Assembly (NCBI GenBank): GCA_021464415.1
Contig: CM038469.1
Span: forward strand, 62,725,650 to 62,789,649
Source of the DNA: Lonicera japonica
Lineage: Eukaryota > Streptophyta > Magnoliopsida > Dipsacales > Caprifoliaceae
DNA length: 64,000 nt
Direction of reading: 5' to 3'
Part shown: positions 1-10,800 of the stretch, in pieces
How positions within the stretch are numbered: position 1 is the first letter of the stretch
Layout: the number at the start of each line of letters is the position of its first letter
Made by a program: the position numbers and the translations under genes
Notes under the pieces: generated by a model
Databases searched by the model: none
Told to the model about the DNA's origin: nothing
Seen by the model: only the letters and a program-made list of their open reading frames with translations

Positions 1-1980
1 GAAGAAATTATGTACTTTGACAGGACTAAACTTCAGGGGGAGCACTATAAGGAAGTTCAGTTATTTGGGAATGTCAATGATGAGGAAGAGACAAGCTCAA
101 TAACGGTAGTACCACCATTAACTTCAGATTCACCACCATTAACCGCCGAGACAACAGAAACAACAGAAATCCTTTCAAATGAAGTTGAGTCGTCTCAGTC
201 TCTGCATAACGCAAACAACCAATCATCTACTTCAAATATCCCTGAAACTGAGCTCTCCCAGGTATCTCCTTCTATTCCTATAAAGAAACTGCCTAACCGA
301 ACAAATAAAATACCTAAACCCACATATGACCCAGATTTTACCAGTAAAGCCAAATATCCCATGAGTAATTATGTGTCGTATGACCAGTTAACTGCATCTA
401 ACAAATCCTTTGTGAATCAATTATCATCTGTATCTATTCCTAACAGTGTGCAGGAAGCCTTATGTGATTCTCAGTGGAAATTGGCAATGGATGAGGAGAT
501 GAAATCCTTGTTGAAAAATGACACATGGGAGTTAACAGAATTACCAGCAGGAAAGAAGAAGGTGGGTTGCAAGTGGGTGTACACTATGAAATTTAAAGCA
601 GATGGTACAATTGAAAGATCCAAGGCGAGATTAGTTGCAAAAGGTTACACACAAACACATGGGATTGATTATCTGGAGACATTTACGCCAGTCGCAAAAA
701 TCAATACAGTGCGAGTGTTACTCTCATTAGCTGCGAATTTGGACTGGCCTCTACAACAGTTTGATGTGAAGAATGCCTTTTTACATGGGGATTTAGAGGA
801 GGAAGTATATATGGAGTTCCCACCTGGATATAAGATTCCGGTTGAGCATGCAAATAAAGTCTGCAAATTGAAGAAATCTTTATATGGGTTAAAACAATCC
901 CCTAGAGCTTGGTTTGGGAGATTCGCGAGATCAATGCGAAAGTTTGGGTACAACTAGAGTAATTCTGATCATACTTTATTTCTGAAAAGGAGCCATGGGA
1001 AGCTTACAGCTCTTATTGTCTATGTAGATGATATGGTGCTCACAGGAAACGACCCTCAAGAACAACAGGCATTGAAGAAGCTCTTATCTCAGGAATTTGA
1101 GATGAAAGATCTTGGAAACTTAAAGTATTTTCTGGGGATCGAGGTGTCTAGATCATCAAAAGGCATCTTTCTATCTCAGAGAAAGTATGCTCTAGATTTA
1201 CTGAATGAAACCGGGATGTCTGCCTGTCAACCATCAGAGACTCCAATGGAGGAAGGATTAAAATTAGAGGTCGAACCAGATCAAGTACCCGTGGATAGAG
1301 GGCGTTATCAGAGATTGGTAGGAAGATTGATGTACCTCGCACATACAAGGCCTGATATATCCTATGCATTGAGCATCGTCAGTCAATTCTTGCATAATCC
1401 AGGGGAAAAGCACATGCAGGCAGTTATGAGGATTATCAGTTACCTTAAAGCAGCTCCTGGAAAAGGAATTCTATTCCAGAAAAATGAAAATATTCTGAAA
1501 GTTGAAGGATACACTGATGCTGATTGGGCGGGTAATATATGTGACAGGCGATCTACTTCAGGGTACTTCACATTTGCAGGAGGAAACTTGGTTACTTGGA
1601 GAAGTAAGAAGCAAAATGTAGTATCCCGATCAAGCGCAGAAGCAGAATATCGAGGGATGGCAGTTGGTATACAAGAGCTATTATGGTTGAAACTGCTACT
1701 GACAGATCTCGGTTTTCCTCCAACAGAACCTATGGTACTATATTGTGACAACAAGGCAGCATGTGATATCGCACACAATCCAGTTCAACATGATAGAACA
1801 AAGCATGTTGAAGTGGATAGGTTCTTCATCAAAGAGAAGTTAGAAGAGAAAGTTATTTCTGTCCCTCATGTACGCTCCGAAGATCAGTTAGCTGACATTC
1901 TCACCAAGGCTGTAACAAAGAAGATATTCACCAAGCTAATTAGCAAGTTGGGCATGTTCGATATATGTGTGCCAACTTGA
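1..1980 (+). pseudogene. Ty1/copia polyprotein 3' part (RT and RNase H), one nonsense codon
   Basis: Frame 1 is open from base 1 except for one in-frame TAG at 955-957. It holds the integrase-RT linker, then reverse transcriptase ([31 protein letters not shown], and the catalytic YVDD at 1021-1032), then RNase H (DADWAG, SRSSAEAEYR, YCDNKAA, DQLADILTKA). The terminal TGA is at 1978-1980, followed by the polypurine tract. Gag, protease and integrase lie left of the window. With one stop only, this copy is young or was lightly hit. It sits in host-gene intron 12 in antisense orientation. Confidence 0.95.
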
Positions 1981-1987
1981 GGGGGAG

Positions 1988-2215
1988 TATTAAAATATAT
2001 AGATATGGTATTAGAATATATAGATATGGTAGTATATATTTATATGGTATATGTATAAATGGTATAGTTGACTACCACCATAATTCCTATAATTATGGGA
2101 TATTATTTTTGTTTCCATGTACAGCTCATTCACTCCCTATTTAAGGGACCTTTGTACTCATTCATAAGATCATCAATATAAGTTATTCTCTCATCTCTCT
2201 CTCTTATAGTCAACA
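1988..2215 (+). repeat. 3' LTR of the copia element
   Basis: It begins right after the polypurine tract gagggggag (1980-1987 region) and ends ...agtcaaca at 2215. It contains a TATTTAAG-type promoter motif and a CT-rich end typical of short copia LTRs. The first bases are TA rather than TG, probably a mutation. The 5' LTR is outside the window, so no LTR comparison or target-site check is possible. Confidence 0.75.
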
Positions 2216-2310
2216 TACTAGAGGCCGACGCACACTCGATGCACGTGCGCATCTTGTTTTCATGCACGCATAGATTTAATATATAATGGGAAGAACAAAA
2301 CATAAAAATA

Positions 2311-2376
2311 TTGTTGGTTCAATGGTAAGGTATCATTACTTTTAACTTAAACCTCATGGGTTCGAGTCTTGTCAAC
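2311..2376 (+). repeat. tRNA-related SINE-like head (pol III A and B boxes)
   Basis: An A-box match tggttcaatgg (2315-2325) and a B-box match ggttcgagtct (2359-2369) lie 33 nt apart, as in tRNA-derived SINEs. No cloverleaf can be folded, so it is not a tRNA gene. A similar pair occurs at 33095-33136. Confidence 0.5.
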
Positions 2377-2565
2377 TACATTTTTAAATAAAAGAACAAA
2401 TAAATGGGTAAAATAGGAAATCCACCGTAATGTGGTGTCATGACCGCTTTTGATGCCTTCCGGTTTATATTAATAGAGATTCATTTTATTTGATATTTTA
2501 TGTAGCTTTCTTTTTGTGGGATTGTAATGCAAGGGCCGGTGGTATGCATTGTTCAAATGCTTGAT

Positions 2566-2812
2566 GTTGAGATTATAGACCTCGATTATTGCATTGTCCA
2601 TATTAGCCTTTTGCTAAGTCTAGATTTGAGATCTCCTTGATTGATGTAATATATTCAACTGAGGCAATTAAATAATCGAGGAGGCACCTATCTTAGACAG
2701 GTCCCTCACCTTTTATTATATATATGTATATAGTGCTGTTACCTTAGTTATTTCAGTTGAAGCAATACAACTATCTTCTCTCTCCTTAAGCTTTTTCTCA
2801 TGGTATCAAATG
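2566..2812 (+). repeat. Copia LTR remnant with primer-binding site
   Basis: An LTR-like end (...ctttttctca) is followed immediately at 2801-2812 by tggtatcaaatg, a decayed initiator-methionine tRNA primer-binding site (canonical tggtatcagagc). The left limit is approximate. Confidence 0.6.
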
Positions 2813-3259
2813 ATTAATATCCTCTAGACATGAGGTCTTGGTAATATTTCAGCCTTTTGCTAGCGGGCACCCAACTTCACTTGCTATTGCAAAGTCGTCA
2901 ATCCTTTATCCTTCCAATGCTGTTATCTTGCCCCATCAACCTCATCAAAGCTCTATTTCCTCGCTATTGTCTCTATGTCTCTTGATTGCATAGCCAACAA
3001 CCTCACTATCTCTCTTGAACTGTTCCATCATTGTTGCGGTTTTTATCAGGTCATTTCTATACCCCGCTTGGTGGTGCTTAAAAAAAAAAAAAGAACACCT
3101 CCTACTAATGGGTTTCAGATGATAATTGACTACCTGGCTTGATGTTCTACTCACTTTGAGTGTACGACCACTGTCCAGTTTAACGTTGCTCGTGCTACCT
3201 TCCAAATTTGTGTTTCAAGCTACGAAGGTTCAAAAACCATCCTCCAGCTTAAGTGTGAG
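2813..3259 (+). repeat. Degenerate copia gag remnant
   Basis: Sequence between one LTR/PBS and the next LTR. Short peptides reminiscent of a copia gag start are split by stops and frame changes, and a poly(A) run (3081-3092) interrupts it. No continuous reading frame remains. Confidence 0.4.
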
Positions 3260-3607
3260 TGTTAGATAACGGGTATAATAAAGCTATTTTTTTTGATAAG
3301 AACAGGTATAATAAAGCTATTATCTACTTTTTATTTGTGTAATGTACAAAACAAGGTCTCCTTGATTGAAGCAATCCTGTTTATTATGGCTATCAAATCA
3401 ATCAAGGAGATCCCAACCTTATTTAGGTGCCTCACTGTTACAGGTTGTAAATAATATAATAGGAAGGTAGATAATTAAGGGATCGTAATTAGTAGCATTA
3501 TTTCCTAATGTAAGTAGGAGCTTTGTGTATATATATGTCTAATCATCTTTCTAATCAATAAGATAACACATTTTTCTACTCATCGTAGTTTACATGGTAT
3601 CAAAGCC
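3260..3607 (+). repeat. Second copia LTR with primer-binding site
   Basis: TGTTAGATAACGGG at 3260 to ...tagtttaca at 3594, then tggtatcaaagcc (3595-3607), the tRNA-Met primer-binding site. It is preceded by a purine-poor ttaagtgtgag that may be a decayed polypurine tract. A 33-bp duplication/insertion at 3272-3321 lies inside it and is listed separately. Confidence 0.7.
3289..3304 (-). mobile_element. 16-bp LINE 3'-end insertion with 17-bp target duplication
   Basis: The 17-bp word ggtataataaagctatt occurs at 3272-3288 and 3305-3321. Between the copies lies ttttttgataagaaca, which matches the 3' terminus of the LINEs here read on the minus strand (poly(A) after a TTCTTATC end). It is best read as a retrotransposition event truncated to almost nothing. 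Confidence 0.65.
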
Positions 3608-5575
3608 CGGTTAGGGTTTCTAGGGTTTCTAAAACGCAATTACAAGTTAGGCTTTCTAAGTCGCAATTTCAGTTCACCACCTTTGAGGCTCAAATTTGTT
3701 GGCACCTCTAGCACAGGAGGAAGTGAGGAACCACCACCTGCCGATCCGCCATCATCCAAAGTCCACTGGCCTAAAACCCAATGCGTGAGCCTTACGAGCC
3801 ACCACAACTTCCGCCTCCAACGCGTGTGGGGGTGTGCCAAAAAGGCTCCGTTCAAATTTTGTACGCTACATCTGGTTGTCCGCTTCACAGATCTGTGATT
3901 TGTGTGGCTTGATTTCTATTTTTAGCGTGTACAACACCTTCGGGTATCGTTTTCGTTCCTAGTTTACTACTGTTCACCTGTATACTACTGTTCACTGCTC
4001 ATTTCTAGTTTATACGCTGTTTTGTGCGCTATTGTGTGACCTACTCTGTTCGTAGTAATTTTTGGGTCTTGCTATAAAATTATTTAAGTATGTCAGATAA
4101 GAAGGCGGTAGTCGTTACTGATGTGGTTTCCATAATGTCAAAAACCACTAACATAAACTTAATGGCTCCAATTATTTTGATTGGAGTAAAACCGTTCAAC
4201 TTTATTTGCGAAATATTGATAAGGATGATCATATGACTATTGATCCACCTTTAGATGATTCTAGACAGGCGTGGCTAAGGGAGGATGCCCAGTTATTCTT
4301 ACAAATTTGAAATTCTATTAACAATAAGGTGACAAGTCTGATCAATCACTGTGAATTAGTTAAGGAATTGATGGATTATCTGGATTTTCTATATTCTAGA
4401 AAAGAGAATATTTCTAGCATTTATGAATTGTGCAAAGCTTTTTACCGTGAAAAAAAAAACAGGACACGTCTATTGTGAGTTACTTCATGGATTTTAAGAA
4501 AACTTATGAAGAACTTAGTATTGTGTTGCCGTATAATCCTTTGATGTAAAAGTCCAACAAAGTCAAAGGAAGAAGATGGCTATCATGAGCTTTCTAGCTA
4601 GTCTTCCGTCTGAATTTGAAACTGCTAATAACAGATTATTTCTAGTCCTAAGATCTCCTCCTTACAGGATGTGTATAGTAGAGTTCTTCGCACAAAGGGG
4701 ACTTCATTTGTTCAAACTCTACCTATTCAGTTCAATAGAGCTCTGGTCAGTAAAACAAGGAGGGGGATCAAACAGTAACGGTTTAGATACTCGAGCACAT
4801 GATTCAGAAGGGAGTGTGACTCGAGAACAGGGCTCCAGAGGAATTGTATGTCATTACTGTCATAATCCAGGGCATCTGAAGCAGGATTGTAGGAAGCTTC
4901 GGTACAAAACTCAAAAAGCTCACTCGGCCTATATTGCATCTACTAATGATATCGTTGAAAAATAACTCCTTATCCCTGCAGATGAGTTTGCCAAGTTCTC
5001 TAAGTACCAAGAATTTATAAAGTCTTCATCCACTCCAGTCACCTCAATCACTGCTATTGCCAATTCAAGTTAACCAAATACAAGCCTTGATTCCTTATTG
5101 TCCAAATGGATCATTAATTCTGGTGCCACAAATCATATGACAAAGCCTCTTTTCTACCTTTTAGTTACAAACAACCCCTTCCAATGTTACTTTAACAGAT
5201 GGATCACCATTTTCCGTCCTAGGACCTGGAACAATCACACCAACCCCTTCACTCCCCTATCGTTTGTCCTACATTTACCTCAATTGTCCTTTAATTTGAT
5301 TTCTGTAAGCTAGCTTACTCTGTAATCTTAATCGTTGCATCTCATTCTTTCCTGATTATTACTCGTTTCAAGATCTTATGACGAAAAAGATTTTTGGTAA
5401 AGGATGTGAATTGGGAGGCCTCTACATTCTTGACACACAGATACCCAAATCCGTTGCATGTTCGAGTGTCACATCTGCTTTCAAGGCTCATTGTAGACTA
5501 GGTTACCCCTCTCTTCCTCTGCTCAAGGAGCTATGTCCACAGTTTAACAAAGTGTCTTCATTAGAGTGTCCGCGC
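3608..5575 (+). pseudogene. Ty1/copia gag-protease-preintegrase remnant
   Basis: Internal region of the copia element that starts at 3260. Pieces in several frames: a gag fragment (FLASLPSEFETANN) at about 4590, a zinc knuckle CHYCHNPGHLKQDC at 4849-4890, and a protease-like WIINSGATNHM at about 5106-5138. In the protease piece the usual catalytic Asp is Asn. A GAG-pre-integrase piece (GKGCELGGLYILD) starts at about 5400. Stops and frameshifts are frequent. Integrase, RT and RNase H are missing; the element is cut at about 5575 by a minus-strand LTR insertion. Confidence 0.8.
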
Positions 5576-5972
5576 ATCATAGGATGGGACCAATACAAAA
5601 AGAACAATCCCGTCCACCAGACTACAAGGTGGGTCGCCCGCTAGCGAAAGAGAAAGATCTTTGAAGTCCTCTGATACTAAGTTGAATTGTATACAAGAAA
5701 ATAAAAAAAGAGAAAAGTAGAATGGGAGAATTGTATTGATAATTGTATGATTACATAGACTCCCAAAGTGGGTCATATAGGACTCAAACTAAACCCTAAG
5801 ATAACAATAAAGGAAAGAAAAGTAAAGGAAATAAATAACTAAGGAAAAACTCCATAAATAAAATACCTCTCCATGGTATGTTTTGACCAAGACAAAAAAA
5901 CAATACAATAACTAAAACAAGTACCATAGATAAAATATATTCCCACAAATTATATAATATTGCTTTCCAACA
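5576..5972 (-). repeat. Minus-strand LTR with primer-binding site
   Basis: Reading the minus strand, an LTR starts TGTTGGAAAGC (5972) and ends at 5680, followed by the tRNA-Met primer-binding site TAGTATCAGAGG (5679-5668) and about 90 bp of internal sequence. The LTR is about 293 bp. The rest of the element is absent. Confidence 0.65.
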
Positions 5973-6480
5973 ATCTCCAAGACATCTTTGGCAAGTAATC
6001 ATTTACAAAGTCATCTCCCAGCCAATTTCTTAGTTAAGTCTTGAGAATTTTATTGCATAAAAGCAGGATTTACAGTTTATCTGTTGCAGAAAAACGGGTT
6101 CCGTATACGTTTTGCAAAAAAATGTGGCCCGTAGAAATACAACACTCCACTGTTGGTTCTATGTTCAAACAAGGTATTATAATTCTGAATTTTAAAATCA
6201 ACTTTTATATTATCCCCACTTTTTGTAAGTGCATATGCACTTCGTTATGATTCTGCACACAGTACACCTTTGTTTGTCTCCCCAAGGCAACTGTATATGG
6301 GGGTAGAGTCTGAAAATGTACATAATTAAGCCCATTCCCTAACAGATTAAGTAATAGGTGAGATGGAGTTCTAACAGAAATTAATTCAAGTCTTCATGAC
6401 ATTGATCTTTATCTCCAAAAGAGCTTCATAGCACATCAAACTACGCCTATGAAATCACATTGGCACTGCCTATAGTCCAC
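5973..6480. other. Unassigned intron sequence
   Basis: No gene, repeat boundary or conserved motif recognised. Presumably intron 12 background or very decayed LTR-element sequence. Confidence 0.4.
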
Positions 6481-6481
6481 A

Positions 6482-6800
6482 CCTGATGTAGGACAAAACA
6501 ATACTCATAGGAACAATATTTTTGAATTTTAATTAATTATTTTCTTTAGGAATTCTATTTTAATTGGAATTAGATTTCCATTAGGTTTTCAAACTTTCTA
6601 GTTTTATATATTTTAGAGTATTTTACTTGGTAATTTGAGTCTAATTAGGATTCCTAGTTTAGTTATTAGTCTAAATCCTAGTTTTATTTGGATCATTTTT
6701 GCCCCTATATAAGGAGGCTTAATCTTGTATTCCATTCATTCAACTATTCAATCATCAGTTGCGTGAAAACTATTCAATGTTAAAACTAAATCTTGTATTC
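6482..6800 (+). repeat. Possible LTR fragment with TATA box
   Basis: AT-rich block starting tgatgtagga with a clear promoter motif cctatataagg (about 6703-6713), then a run ending in ...attcaatcatca. This layout resembles a retrotransposon LTR, but no polypurine tract or primer-binding site is attached and boundaries are uncertain. Confidence 0.35.
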
Positions 6801-6844
6801 CCTTCATTCAAATATTCTTCACTCTCCACACTTCTCCTGCATGA

Positions 6845-7100
6845 AAACCAATGTTGTAAACACCAGTTGGCGAAAGGAGGCCAGCAGGAGGGTGCCTAGC
6901 ACCTAGGTTCGGACTCAGTGAGTAGGGCTAGGCTGTTGATTATTTATTCACTTGTTATAAATATAATACTGTAAGAAACCAAACAATCCCTATAGTTCCA
7001 AAAAAAAAAAATCCATACGAAAAAAATCACCACTACCTAGTTGTAACTTGCAGTCTAGGCGACCACCTAGCACCTAGACGGGGATTTCCAGAATCGTACT
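6845..7100. repeat. Non-autonomous DNA-transposon-like block
   Basis: Starts ccaatgttgtaaacacc and carries inverted copies of cctagcacctag at about 6894 and 7066, a pattern like the ggcg/cctagg-rich arms of the hAT-type element at 12036. No target duplication found. Confidence 0.3.
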
Positions 7101-7738
7101 CCACACAAATAAAATTAGCAGCAAAAAAGAGATGTCAAATGGAGATTGGATTCCTTAATCTTGCCCCACCAAGAAGAAGCCTATCAAAACCCACCTGAAA
7201 AGCCTATTCAAAGGAAACATGAGGAGAGGTACTACCCACTTTCTCAAGCCTCTCACATTACCAAAAATCCGTAAGGAGCCCCGTGAATGAGAACGAAAAA
7301 TCAGAAAGAAGAGACCAAGCTGTTTCCATATTCTCCATTTCCCGCCAAATATCATAAACATGTAAATCAAGAAGTCTCAATTCATGTGATGACAAGTGTT
7401 CTAGATGCTCGTAAACTAAATAAGCATTGTGCAGAACCAAAGAGAACACAAAAACAAGATCAATTTAAACCAAAACATGATCAAAAGATGTCTCAACCAA
7501 GCCTATATGAAATTCCAAGCCCATGACTATTATATTGGTTATTTGGCATTTCTTGTTTCCAAGATAACATTAGAAACTCATTAGAAAAATAATAAATATG
7601 CTTACCCATTGGATGGATACTGGAAACATCTCCCCAATGCATGACAAAATTAACTAACCGATAATACAATTACATAAGAGAAGACCATGACCATTGGAAA
7701 TGCATTATGATTATGAAGTGAATAGCCTGAGCACTAAC
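7101..7738. other. Intron 12 sequence of unknown nature
   Basis: Open but unrecognised minus-strand frames (7258-7449 and 7155-7370) are probably chance or decayed repeat. The donor of exon 12 opens at 7738. No further karyopherin exon was found. Confidence 0.4.
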
Positions 7739-7816
7739 CACATTAAGAGCAAACATTTTGGTTTCAACCTCCTTCCAAGGAATTTGTAACTTTGAAGCCC
7801 AACCACCAAATAATAT
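7739..7816 (-). CDS. Karyopherin exon 12 (26 codons), last exon in the window
   Basis: Acceptor ATTTCAG and donor GTG/GTTAGT bound [20 protein letters not shown] followed by MFALNV. The FGG and KEVExKxFALNVV pattern is the expected continuation after exon 11. I could not find the next exon between here and position 1, so intron 12 probably extends beyond the left edge. Confidence 0.88.
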
Positions 7817-10800
7817 CTGAAATGAAAGTGTATTGGCAAAAATAATCATCAAATTATCACAAAATAAATTTTAACACTGCATTTGTATGCATGAAAGATA
7901 ATAATAAAAAAAAAAATTGATCCGAAACAAAATGCTTTATTAAATAGAAAAATAAAAGCATTACAAAGATGAGAGCAATCTTGGTGAACCAGCAGTCCAC
8001 CAAGCCCCATAAATCCTCTAGCTAACTGAGGGAAGACAAGAAGAAAAAAAACAGTAAACCATCTCCAAACACATCTCCATCACTGGATAGCTGCCCCCAA
8101 ATTAGAACAAATAACAGAAATAGAAAGGTTGACAAATAAAATAGAAGAGGTAGCCCAAATAGATGATAACAGCTTGATTTTAAGCCAGATTTCGGTGGCT
8201 TAATTTGATTTGTTTTCAAAAACCCTCGTGTTTCTCTCTTGCCAAATGCACCATGCTAATGCTAGACAACAACATCTCCACATTAGTTTGGACTTCTTTT
8301 TATTCCCTACAAACTGCCATTCCATGCTCAAGAAATCCCGCCAAGAACTAGGTTTGGCACCAATTGAACCAAATACCTCTCCCACCTTGTTCCACATATA
8401 TCCAGTGAAATTACAGTGTAAAAGAATGTGATCAATGCTCTCTCCTTTCTGTTTGCACAGAATACACCAAGAAGGGGAAATCGCTAAATAAGGCCTTCTT
8501 ATTTGGAGAATGTCACATGTGTTTACTCTGATGACTAGCGCAAATTGATGAACAAATGCAAGTCTAATGACTAGCGCAAGCATAATACTCTAATGCAATA
8601 TTTCGTATTTAATTTGTGTTCTTCTAAGTAATATTTTTACTTTGTAGATGGTTTTTTTTTTTAAGTCCTCTATGCCCAATCATGGGCACTAGAGTAATAG
8701 CATAAAAAACCAAAAAAGAATTACAAGAGAGGGGATATAGTAAAGCCATCCCCAAGACCCAAGAAACACAAAAGAAATATGCCTAAATTGCATAATGGAC
8801 TAAGGGGAAAACCAAAAAGTTCACAAGGCAATTCAAAAAATGAAGGCAAGGCCTAACAGGAGGCCAAAAAGAAAGAAAAAAGAGCCTAAACATGATGGCC
8901 AAAAAGCAGAAAAAAACAAGAAAATTAACAGCAAAACTGTGCAAAATACAAGGAAGAAGGGCAGCAGAAAACTGAAGCAAGGAAGCAGTAAACTGAGAAT
9001 AAAAAACTCCAGAGAAATGCCTACCACTAAGAGCCAAACTGCACCAAAAATTGCCACTGCTGTAGCTAAAGCATAGCTGCCAGCAGTGCACTGACACTGC
9101 CAGAACTGAAGCTTGCTGGCTGAGAGGCACAAAACTAGCAAGATCCCCCTTCAGAAAAGACGAAAAACCTACTGAGGAACTGTGGCATCTACTATTGTTG
9201 ATTGTTGGTTGTTGTATGTCACTTTGTCCATCTGATTTTGAGCAAACACACACACTTTCCATGTTTTAGAGGGAGCATCAGAGGTGTCTGCCTCAATTTC
9301 TCTCTTTTCAATAGGGATTTGCAAGGAAACATTGGCATTGTCCGCATTTTCTCTTTTCTTCTGCTATGCCAAGAGGAGCTGCCATTGATACTCATCAGGG
9401 TCATGTCTAGCAGTGGTGGCATTAGGCTTTGAAAGCCTAGAAAGAGCATTGGCTTCCCTTTTTGCTGCTTTTGACAATTTCTTCTGTTTGTGCAAAGGCA
9501 AAACATTTGTTCCACCTTTTTTCCTTTGAGCTCTGGTCTTCATAGGAGATGGAAAATACTCAGAGTCATTAGCCCCTGATTTATTGGTGGGATTGGATGA
9601 GGGTTGTGAAATTGAAGAGGAGAGATTCACGAATTTCCCACTCGGAGAGCTGTGTATGGACTGTGAAGCTGAAAGATGGCTATTTTGTTGAATAGAAAGT
9701 AGTGAAATATTACCTCCCAAAGGAGGAAAGTGTTGGTTAAGAATTGATGATCTGTCATCTTGCAAAAGTTGAATGCATTCCTCATTATTGTTGTTCTTAG
9801 CTAAGGTAGTTTCAAAAGCCAAATCTGCCCTAGCTTCCCATGAAGGAAATGGCTCATCATCTGCCATATTACCCCAATTTAAAGCCTCCTCAACATTTAG
9901 GGAAGGATGTTTATGAATAGCCAAAAAGTTTTCTGAACCTATGGGAGAGTTAACCATCTCTTAATTCTCTTGAGAATTTGCTTTAGAAGATTGATCCCAT
10001 GCTTCACCATCACCATCACCATCATCATCATCATCCAATAAGTACCCCTTGAGGGGAGAAAATTTATTAAAGACTCTAGTTCTAGTGTAATGAAGAGGAT
10101 AAGGGACTGTGTATTTACTACCATGTGTGTCTGTGAGGGATCTATTAATAAACTGAATGGGAGTACTTTTGTAGAAACTGGAACTATTATTGGTAAAGGT
10201 TTTTTTGGTGGAGGAGGGTTTGTTTTTGTTAAGGGAGAAAGGAACAATAGATTCCACAAATGGGGAGGAGGTGTGCTGGGTGGAGTTGGCAGAAAACACT
10301 GAAGGAGAGCAGTTTTGTTCATCAGTTTTAGAGCCTGACTGAATGGTTGAAAGTAAAGGAGCAAGGACGTTATCTTGTATGCCTATGTTGTTGGTGTTAA
10401 GAGGGTTTGTATCATCAGCAATGTGAGCTGCAGAAATGATGGCAGCATTACCTGTTTTTGTGGAATGAACAAATTTGCCTGCAGGTATGACAGGATCATT
10501 AGGCACAACATGAGCCTTGTTTTTATGAGCAGATGCTTTGATGGGAGCAGAAGAAAGATTAGTGGTGTTCCTGTAAAAATTCTGGTGCTGTTTGGAGGCA
10601 ATATCTTTGGATTTCGAAGCTTCTTCTTGCACTTTTTTTAGAGTTCTACATTCACCCACCAAATGCCCTAAAATGTGACAGTGCATGCAAAATTTAGGGA
10701 GGTTTTCATATGTGACAAGCACTTCAAAGCTACAACCTTCCCTTTCAATGAGAAGTTTTTGATGGAGTATGTGAAGTAAATCTACTTCAACCTGAATTCT

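Noticed and set aside
2311..2376. tRNA gene
   Set aside because: A and B boxes are present, but no acceptor stem or cloverleaf can be formed; better explained as a SINE head.
7258..7449. Possible further karyopherin exon or separate small gene on the minus strand
   Set aside because: The peptide does not continue the karyopherin sequence after exon 12 and shows no domain I recognise.
8783..9262. Hydrophobic minus-strand frames resembling a membrane protein
   Set aside because: They fall in the T-rich 3' UTR-like part of a LINE; T-rich DNA gives Phe/Leu-rich translations by composition.
9961..10722. Independent zinc-finger gene
   Set aside because: The CCHC knuckle, the preceding DUF4283-like sequence and the following LINE tail show it is LINE ORF1.
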